This document shows, piece after piece, positions 55,293-64,000 of a stretch of 64,000 nt of DNA. The DNA is taken from positions 248,001 to 312,000 of the forward strand of contig JAODTK010003821.1 of NCBI GenBank assembly GCA_026419785.1, read 5' to 3'. Within the stretch, counting starts at the first letter, position 1; the number at the start of each line of letters is the position of its first letter. The notes under the pieces were generated by a model. That model saw nothing but the letters and a program-made list of their open reading frames with translations. It had not been told where the DNA came from and ran no database searches. The position numbers and the translations under genes are program-made. This stretch comes from Sclerodactyla briareus. Its lineage: Eukaryota > Echinodermata > Holothuroidea > Dendrochirotida > Sclerodactylidae.

Positions 55293-58200
55293 GACAATTG
55301 GGCATCACAATAGCCACAATAACCACCGGTTTCATTGGAATCCAAGCCAAAGCAACTTCAAGATTTTGCATAAATTATGCCAAATATAATACATTGACTA
55401 CTTCCATTGAACCCGAGTCTTTGTTAAGAATTTTAGGACTGAAGGTAGACCATATTCCCCAGTTTCGTGAAAATCCAGAGAACTTTAAAATTATGCATAA
55501 TTATGCAAATTAGACAACTTAAGATGGCTTGTTGTCATTTAAAATCATTTACATCTTGTAACAGATCTGCAGACCCAGCAATTTAGATTAAATGAAACCA
55601 AATGGTAACATTCACACATTTTTTTTGTTTTTTATTTCCGTTCAAATAAAATTGATATAATAATAGGTAGAACAGTAATCGCTCCAAATTTACATTAAGA
55701 ACCCCCCATTACGATTATTGTTGTCGTGATGATCATGCCAAATTTCCAGTCGCTTGTTCCTGGAACGCTAGCATACCGACATCCATCTTAATCGACTATT
55801 TTACACTGAAAAATCTAATCATTGCATCTACTTCACATCCTGCATCTATATGCAACCAGTCAACCAGAAGCACCTACGGTTCTCTGTGGTTTGCTAACAA
55901 ACCTAACAATAAAATCAAAACAGGCTAAGGGTGCGCTGTCAAAATACCACATTCATTCTAACCCTTCTATTCTACGAAACCGTTCTATCTACCCCCCCCC
56001 CCCCCCATCATTAAACACTTTTAGACTATATACCAACGAAGGACATCGATTGGTTCATCCCCTACCCCACCCCCACCCCCCCTCACCTTGAAAGCATCTT
56101 GAATATGTATCCCCCCGCATGGAAGAAAACTTGCGCTTGTATGGAGTTGCTTCGTAAATTTAATCTGACCCCATCCCTATGAAAGAAACAGAAACAAACA
56201 CCTTTTATTATACAATCAAACTCGATGACGAATCCCCACGAATAAAAAAATAAAATGAACGAGAGGATTGCGCTGCAAGAGGTGGTGAGTTGAGACCCCC
56301 TTCTTCCATAGAAGAATCTCGAAAATTATATAATGATGAATCGGAACAGCCTAAACCACCGCCCCGCCCTCCCACGAGCAAAGTCGGATCATACTATCTT
56401 AAAATCTTACCCCGGTGTTCGCCTTAATACGAAACTGACCACAAGCTACCACGTCAAGGTATTTATATATCAGACATAGACTGATTTGGCTTGGGCGAAA
56501 GTAGTCCGCCCGCCTCTCCTGTGCCACGAAATCTCACGCCATACCACGCCTAAATATTCGAGCCCAATGTTTAGCAGTCGCGCAAACATGCCCCAACATG
56601 TTAAAAACTCTAGTCATCACCACCACGTGTCCTGGCGGTATAACCGAACTATGGCTATTTGGCTCCAATAGGAATGTTTTCCAACTCACACCTGCATATT
56701 CCTGTTAATTACGAGTACAGTTGCAGTGTGTACTTGTTGGTCACATGATCCCGCTGGCTTCCGTACCACTACTGGCCTCATTGTTGTGTGCGAAAACTGT
56801 ATACATTATTACGATAGATAAATGTGAAGTGGCGGAAATGTCTGCGATTTCAGTTTCCTGAAGCTTAGATGAAAACATTGATCTATACAGGTCCGATGTT
56901 TCACGTGGGCTTTGTCGAAAGAGAAAAGAGGTCTAGGCCGCGCACCACTCACTGCTATTCTGCATTCATGTCCATTTCCTCAACATAATGAAAAAATGAA
57001 ATGAAAGATTATTCCAATCAGATCTCTACGCTAATTTGTGGGAATCCCCACATGTTATTACCCTGCATACGCCGGTAGCAGGAAGGGAAATATTTTCGAT
57101 CATCATCGATAGGCTGTAGAAATTATTGTGCGTGTGAGCTTAAGCGTTCCGTAAGTTCTTACCCTTTAGTGTTTAAATAATCACTGTTCATTAACAATGA
57201 ATCGTCTTGAAATATACGCAAGAGCTTGTTCTCGCATTGTGAGATTTGTATTCTAGGGCTTTCTAAGGTTGCAATGCTCTTATGGGCTTATGTGTTTTGC
57301 AAAGCGCTGTCACTAGGCTGATCTCTAGGGTTGAATCATATTTATATATTATTCTATTGCCGCTATTTACTTAATTTGCAATTGCCTCAATTTTCCTGTC
57401 TCGCCCACTTTGGTCAAATAGCATATTTTGCTATTTCAACAACTGCTCAGCAAAGTGAGCATCGCACCACCCCGCCCAGTTGCACACTTTTTCCTGAGTT
57501 TCACTCTCCGTCCCTCCGATAACGTAGCATATCGTTGCTGTTATAATTTCACATATAGTATACGCTACGGGTAAATTTGCTAATAGAACAAAAACATTAA
57601 AATATAACACTGTGACAGGCGAAAACGGTTTCATTCCTGACTATACGTGGTATAGCTAAACGTAAATACCGGACTTCCTAAAAAAAAAAAATTAACATTT
57701 TGGAATGTAACTATGTTTCGGTGTTCTGAAGTGTTTCATTCCTAATCGCTGTTTGCAGATGTAGACAGACACATGGCTCTCGAAGTTCAGTTGCATTGTT
57801 TCTTTTGAATTGGGGGTGGTGGCATAAACGTTGTTGTCTGTGGGAAAAGAGAAAACAACGTATGTAACGTTCCACCAGGCAGATTCTGACAAGTTGCAAA
57901 GCTGAAAAAAAAACTACCTGACTACTGGGGTTTGATGCTTCGGCAACCCCCACGCTGACTGACCCAAATATACCAGTTTAAGACCACCGTTTTTTCTTCG
58001 GTCAGCTGGCTGCGTAGTTGTTATTTAGTGCTTTGAGCAACGGAATGGGAGAATTCCAATATACCCAAATTCACTTGCATATTTTATGAATTGATCGGAT
58101 ATTTGAGAGAAGATCTCTTGAAGTTTTCTTCTAATTGTTCTATGAAATCTTCAGTGCAACCTAGCAAACCGATAAAACACTGAAAAGTTGAATTTTTTCA

Positions 58201-58400
58201 AAAATGGTGAGCTAAACTGTACAAATTAGGCGCAGCGGCAGGCTCCGTAGCCGGCAGGCACTGTTACGTTCGAAAAAAAAAGATGATGGCTCCATTGAAC
58301 TAATTACTTAATATTTTGCTCGAAGTTCGCTAATAGTTTTGTAACATATCTGTGAATCATTGTCTGGACCTCTACCTACACAGGTCAACTAAATTCACGT
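55293..58400. other. Gene-free stretch
   Basis: 55310-55510 is a member of the AACTTGG/AATTATGCA repeat family. C-runs lie at about 55991-56006 and 56070. No coding domain, splice-supported exon or RNA gene is recognised. The frames 56486-56671, 57331-57522 and 57692-57953 lack support. Confidence 0.45.
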
Positions 58401-58404
58401 TATC

Positions 58405-58480
58405 GGCATAGGCGTCGCAAGCGGGGGGGGGGGGGGGGGGCAAAAAAATTGAAGTGGGGGGACCTTCCCCCCAAAATGTG
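58405..58480. repeat. Partial end of a G-tract TIR-type element
   Basis: The sequence cataggcgtcgcaagc followed by 18 G (58423-58440) resembles the ends of the elements at 9666 and 12534: a short GGCG-bearing terminus followed by a long G-run. No matching inverted end was found within 1 kb, so the element is truncated or the likeness is superficial. Confidence 0.35.
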
Positions 58481-61400
58481 ACCAAATGAAATTTGAAATT
58501 AACACCAACATAACCTCGACAATGAAACTATCATTATCGATCTGCGAAAGAGACAAGAAGTGGCCACCGTCCATCCTACACTAGCTGGAGTAGAGTGTTG
58601 GAGAATTTGGCCTCGGCCACGGGCCTATCAGATGTAATTAGAATGTAACAATTCATTTTCTATCCTGCAATAATTAGTGGATCAACACCCCCCCCCCCCC
58701 TCGCTCTATCGCACTTTGAGTGTAAATGTTTCACGAGAAAGAAAGAAACATACTATATGCCCATGTGTTAATCTTCCACACGTCTTTACAATTCAATATT
58801 TTAAAATTTGCCATCCTGCTCATTGGCCAAGTATAGACAGAGCCAGTTTTTAACTACCCCCCATGTTCCGATTCGCTGTCCCCCACCTCTTGGAATAAAA
58901 ATAATTGGGTGGTCCTCAGCACACACCCTTTTTAAACACTCTAATGAAGTTTTTCCTTCCCGCTTCTTAAATCCTATTTGTAGAGGCGACTGAAGGGGAA
59001 GGCTTTAATTCCATCTTTAACGGTGATATTCTATGTCTTTTATGCATTCTGATCCTATTGCAAAGGCCTGGGTACGTCCGGCCCTTGGCAGGCTATCCCG
59101 AATACTACCCTGCATGATCTTCCTGCATTCAACACTATTAATATATTTTTTTTAAACGGGCCTGACCTGGCAGCGCCATCCAGGGTGCCGTAATTGTTTA
59201 ATATTCAAGAAACCTGTATCAGTTGAACACAGCACGCATCTTTCAAGTATGTGTGAGATTGGGAGAACATATAGGCCTCCTGTGTCTATTATTGGTGTAC
59301 TGTAGTACACCCGTCTAAAAATCCTTGGCACGGGCGATTAATGAGTACTGACATAAAGTACTGGCGTTATTAATGTTACTCCTACTGGCAAGGTAGTAAT
59401 GTAGTATTGAAGCTACTGGAATTTCCTATGACATGGCTGACCAACATTGTTGTGGGCTGAGGACTGCGGAAGCTCCCATTTACATAGCAGGGATAATCGT
59501 TTCTTGGACAGTGATACTCCGAGAACATGTCCTTTATATTATTAGGCTAAATGTTGGCATTCGTCCAAGGGCCAGCCCGCATCGCATTTGGCGGTGATCA
59601 AGTCGCCCAGAGATCGTTTACAACGGTAAAGTGACATCGCCGTCTTGGCAGTTTTTCAGTGACTGGCCTAAGCGGAAATGGAGATGGACTGGCTGAGGCT
59701 TGGGGGGGAGGGGGGGGTTTAATTGCTAATTATGGAAGAGAATTCAATGGCTGTTGGTGACTAGCATCTGGGAGGGTTTTGGATGGGTGTAATTGCTAAA
59801 TGTTGAAGAAATCATGCTGTTGGTGACTAGCGTCTGGGGGTTTGCCCCACTTTGTTCTGGAGAAATTCCGTTCATTTCCCGAATAATATCTAAATGGTGC
59901 GGAATAAGACTGCATTTAAATCCGATTCAACTGTTAATATTTACGATTATCCAAAGATTATGCATATTATGAAGGAATAATACCAGCCTTAATAATGTGT
60001 AAAGAAGAAATAAAATGAAAATAAATGAGGGCATATACAATATTCAGCTGCGACTTTATTTCATTCTTGCCATCAGACAAAGTCGACAACAAATAATCAA
60101 TGGACTGAACAATATTTTATAACACTGCATTCGATTACATAAAATGTAAAATAAAATACATGTTAACTATAATTTGGAAAAGTTGATTTGAACAGAACTT
60201 ATTAAAATATGAGTGAATTTTAATACTCAAATCTGGAATTCTCCCTGAGCCCTGATATATCTGCTCATTGTCCGTGATCGTCAACTGTGACCAGGAAGTC
60301 TTTTGTGAGCTACTAAGCTCTTTTCTATCATGAAGCGTGCGGTCTTTTGTTGCGGGTATAAACCCAGCTCTGGTTGTTCTATTCAGTCCGGACAGGTCGA
60401 TGAGGAACTAACAAAAGGCCCTTCGATCGGAGGGATTCATTACCTAACTCTTGGCAATTTTCGGTAGTAGCACAGTGACATCATTCCGAATATCATAGGT
60501 TTGGGAGGTAATCCTTTACCTTTGAAGGCACAACCCCTCATTGCCTCTTAATAAGTGACTTTTGTGCCCAAAATCTAATCACATCATGTTCACCCAACCT
60601 CGATACTATATACAAAGTTTCATCGAAATTGGTCCTACCGTTTCAAAGAAATCCTGCCAACGAGTAAGTGGGACACACATACACACGAACCACGTACATA
60701 CACAAACACACACAACAAGTGATCGCTAAGTCCTCTTCCTCTTCCGAACTTCTTCAGCAATACAAAAGATTTAAAGTGTTAACAACCAGCTTCCCCCTCC
60801 TCTCGACCTACACAAAATGCACTCATTCAAAAGGGGTGTTGACGATAAAGAGAGTGGAATCAAATAATATCCATCCACGTGAATCAAAGAGAATTTTTAT
60901 GACGGAACTTGCTGTTCGATGAATCCCGCTCTCCAAAACTCTGCTCCTGGTGGATCTGGACTGATCCGAATCAATTTGCTGCTTTCTTACAATCCTCTAC
61001 ACCGGGTATTAGTCGATCATCAGACATGATGCTGGAAAAGAAGCAGGCTAGTAGTGACCATCCTTGACTGTTGATTTGCAAATTCTTTCTGTGTAGCATA
61101 TCGAGGCATTTTCCAAACATGGAGGGGGTGAATGATTGTGTTTTGGTCGCAATGTCAGCTCAAACTACATCAGCGATTCATGCCCTGTGCATGATGATGA
61201 CCCCGCGAGTCAATAACTATGGAAAAAACGTCCAAGCTGTACAAATTTTGCCACAACACTTTCACGTTTTCGAGTATATACGGGTTTTGGGGGGTGGTAG
61301 CCGGCCGCCAGAACCCGTCTCTCCGCTCAAAAACTCCAGCCCTTGCGCCATGACTCTTTAACACCACTTCATCCGATGGATCTGAACTTGGTATATAAGT

Positions 61401-62039
61401 CCCCTTAGTAGAACATCTTGGGCGAGTTGGCAAGAGTGGCATCGCTGGCATGTCCTGGCCGCCCACTACCTTAAGGTTTTACATGAAAATACAGTTAGAC
61501 CGCTTCACCAAACTTGGTGGGGACAAAAGTTTGGTCCCTAAAAACATGGCAGTGATTTCGAGGTCTTATATTGTTATAGATATGCTAAATACATCGTTGG
61601 TATAATTTTTAGAACAAAACTTTGTGTGTTGGGACTAATTTGCTGTTCCGCAAAACATGGCAGTGATTTCAAAGTCTTTATCTAATATGTTATATATATG
61701 GTGTAATGATCCGTAATTTTTCTAAGATCTCCATGTTCCTGCGGATCAACTGTTTACATTATTTTACAAATATCTCATCTGTCCATCCCGTAATTCTCAG
61801 ATCACTTTGGTCGCTGGTTACAGCTTGGTTGACATGTAGATACAACCAAATCAATATATTATCCTCCTATTATCCTTTAAGAGTTCATTTCTAAATGAAG
61901 TAGTTAATTCTCTATTAGAACCCCAATTGTTTGATCTCCTCACAATGACTTCATTAGTAGTGCCTGTGCTGCGTGTCTTGTAGTTCTGGGCGAATGCTCT
62001 TATGGGGCTGTAATTTTGGCGGCAATTCTATTCATAAGT
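58481..62039. other. Gene-free stretch with repeat pieces
   Basis: A C-run lies at 58688-58700. A repeat at 60540-60720 carries tttcatcgaaattggtcctacc, gaaatcctgccaacga and a CA-rich tract, and is related to 37720-37850. AACTTGG-family units lie at 61490-61700. No coding motif is recognised. Confidence 0.45.
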
Positions 62040-62466
62040 TGTTATGACAAATGACCGAGTTGCTATTCATTGACAGTCAGATCAGAGATTACACACAGTA
62101 TTAGCGATCAGTTTAAATAACAGTAATAGGTAAATAGGGGCAGGTTGAAGTCACGCTTTACGACAGACAGACCGTTTTATACTAGAGTCAAATATTCTTG
62201 CTTAGGGAAGGATAATGATAGTTTTCAAAGTCCTTAGTCTAAGAAAGATACAGGAAGCACTCTTGTAAATGGTCGTGTGTAGAGCGAGTGCTGTTTATTG
62301 TAAAATATAGTTGAAGGAAGGAGTTTTTCGATTTTCTCCATTATGTGTTACGTTACCTGGCCAATCAATATTAGGTCATCTCGGGCCAAGACCTCGCCGG
62401 GCGCTACGAAACCACACGGAGCTATGGAGTTCAATGAATCGCAGTTAAAATAATACGCCTTGCACA
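62040..62466 (+). mobile_element. Putative 5' LTR of a Ty3/gypsy element
   Basis: The stretch begins tgttatgacaaatgaccg and ends gccttgcaca, giving TG...CA ends. It stands directly before a primer-binding-site-like tggtggcagcggtggga (62470-62486). TGTTATGAC is a usual start for LTRs of this group. The 427-bp length is plausible, but the partner LTR lies outside the window, so the borders are inferred. Confidence 0.5.
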
Positions 62467-64000
62467 AATTGGTGGCAGCGGTGGGATTAATAACTAATAC
62501 GGGTAAAAACGTCTTTTGATAGGTTATTGAAATGGCGAGTTCTTCGACTCCGAAAGAAAGCGGACAGTGTGACATGGGACATTCGTGCGGGAAATGGAAT
62601 CCTTGCGAGAGGAGTGTGAAACATTCGCTGATTAACATGAGGACAGTGCTCTGGAGAACAATCCTGAGTCACGAGAAGTCCAGGGCTACCAAGTGGAACA
62701 AGCAGGGGTAAGCAGAAATGATTTACATTCTACAACGTACGAGGTAGAAATGGAGCTCCGTACGGAGAACATACTCGAGCAGGACAGGGAACCAACCGGG
62801 TTTCTTGGCTGACCCACATTGGCCAGCCCCATCCGAGCATGGGGGGGGGGGCAGGGCAGTCCCATATCCGTCGTCTGTGCGGTGAATAGTGGATTCCATG
62901 GGCGACACACTCAGACAGGGAGGGATCACCCAGATACCCCAAAACCCTACTTAAATAGCAGACAATCAGAGAGTGTCGAGATTTAATAAAAGTTCCCTGC
63001 AGTATCGCTATGGAGTGGGAAAAAGGCTCCATACGGAGACTAATCCGCCAAGGCATGGTATCCATGGCTCCGTGCTTCCGAGTCTCCTTCCGAACCCGAC
63101 GGGGGCCTCAATCGGAGTGGCTAGTGTTACCGGGTCGGAGGGCGGGCCTACCAAGGCACACCCAATGTGAATTCAGAAGGTCAATGGGGAGCACCAATAA
63201 TTGCGACAAGTCTGGGGTGGCGACCGCGAGTATGGGAAAACCCAATGGTTACAGAAACCATTGGATGCTACCGATAAATTTGACCGCAAGAAATGCACGC
63301 AGAAATGGAAGCTTCCAGCAAGCCGCTTACAGAGCATAGCAACCTGAGAGTCTCTTTGTATGCTCAACGAGCTGTGAAATAATTCAGCATCACTGACATG
63401 CCACATCCCTCCAGTTAATGAGGGAGATGAAGGAGAACATTGCGGATGCTCCAGGCAGGAGGATGTCGTGTCGAAGGGCGATTCTGGACAGACATTCCGC
63501 ACCCTGGACGCAATCCTCAATCGGACAAGAATGAGGGCATTGTTATAACTGAGAGAGATAGGACATATCTCAGAAGATGCCCATACCCAAACACAGGCAG
63601 CTCGCAGGGAAACAGGTCGGAGCAGTGCTGCTAGGTCCTAGCTCGGCGCGGGAGTCCACCAAGGACCTAAGGAAGGGATCCCGGCTGCTGAAGACAGAAG
63701 GGTTCGATTTCTGGTGACAAGATTACTGATTTATGTGTTGATGTTACCATACAAGGAAAGGTGTCATTCCTTGTGGATACAGGAGCTAATCGGACGATCC
63801 TCTCGAAGGCCGCTTTTGACCAACTACCTGACATTGCGGGACCAGAACTCTGGCAGGAAAATGACCATCTCTGGCTCGCTAATGGTAGCCAACTGAGCAC
63901 AGAGGAACTGTGTCAGCAGATTTGCAGAGTGGACCAAAGTTGTTTGTGCAGATTGGAAAAGTATCTACGTGACGAGGCGGCTGCTGGGCTTGATTTCATG
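62467..64000 (+). mobile_element. Ty3/gypsy element body (PBS, gag, protease), cut by window end
   Basis: After the primer-binding site comes a frame starting MASSSTPKESGQCDMGHSCG (62533), then a degenerate gag region with stops and shifts. A zinc-knuckle remnant with R-R-C-P lies near 63570-63590, followed by SSQGNRSEQC. The protease frame follows. The element is oriented to the right and its RT should start just beyond 64000. Compared with the 6.5-10.8 kb element it is less decayed, at least in pol. Confidence 0.7.
63640..64000 (+). CDS. Gypsy retropepsin (aspartic protease) domain, partial
   Basis: The frame with codons at 63773 is open from about 63640 to the window end. It holds KVSFLVDTGANRTILSKAAF, the D-T-G-A active site of retropepsins with the L/I-x-S-x-x-x-F continuation. 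At the end it has DEAAAGLDFM, the D-E-x-x-x-G-L/M-D-F-L/M strand that closes the gypsy protease. These domains cleave the gag-pol polyprotein. The segment between (about 63880-63970) fits less well and may hold a compensated frame change. Whether the whole element is active cannot be judged, because gag is broken. Confidence 0.8.

Overview
The window is animal nuclear DNA, most likely from a marine invertebrate deuterostome such as an echinoderm or hemichordate. That placement is an inference from three things: small exons separated by 0.8-2.2 kb introns with consensus splice sites; decayed non-LTR and Ty3/gypsy retroelements, tRNA-derived SINEs and hAT-type elements; and many dispersed repeats of a kind familiar from echinoderm and hemichordate genomes. 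There are no long single-exon genes, operons, rRNA genes or CRISPR arrays. Almost all open frames over 60 codons are chance frames in repeats.

Host genes. The one gene I can name is a plus-strand NUDT13-like NAD(P)H pyrophosphatase (mitochondrial Nudix hydrolase). Five coding exons lie at 18836-19111, 20895-21138, 23167-23292, 25484-25595 and 26449-26550. All four splice junctions are in compatible phase, and together they give a presequence-like N-terminus, a C4 zinc ribbon, a complete Nudix box and the SQPWPFP signature. Exons 1 and 2 each need two one-base frame corrections, and the C-terminal exon was not found. A second, unidentified gene is suggested on the minus strand by a terminal exon at 51016-51141 and a possible upstream exon at 51408-51477.

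Mobile-element layout. 2150-2602 (-) is a hAT-like transposase relic beside a 108-bp minisatellite (2690-3200). 6530-10820 (-) is a decayed Ty3/gypsy element (primer-binding site, gag, protease/RT linker, RT, RNase H) with a 977-bp hAT-type non-autonomous element nested in it (9666-10642). 12534-13045 is a 512-bp terminal-inverted-repeat element with a perfect 7-bp target duplication. Jockey/CR1-like LINE reverse-transcriptase relics lie at 17540-18620, 28126-28800 and 46670-47115. At 27415-28125 a 104-bp piece carrying RT motif A has become a seven-copy tandem array. tRNA-derived SINEs lie at 19313-19463 and 50605-50757 (-). A second Ty3/gypsy element starts near 62040 and runs off the right end, with an open protease frame.

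Large-scale structure. 29641-32268 and 32269-35030 are a head-to-tail duplication of about 2.7 kb with many small indels. Part of the unit recurs inverted at 37190-37930. A composite repeat at 14185-15440 recurs at 35005-35835. Two arrays of GGGCCC-rich repeats lie in opposite orientation at 42690-44110 (+) and 53980-55150 (-). A decayed coding region of unknown family occupies 40390-41410. Poly-G/C runs of 10-22 bases are unusually common. The one-base frameshifts and the indel-rich duplication make assembly error a live alternative for several oddities.
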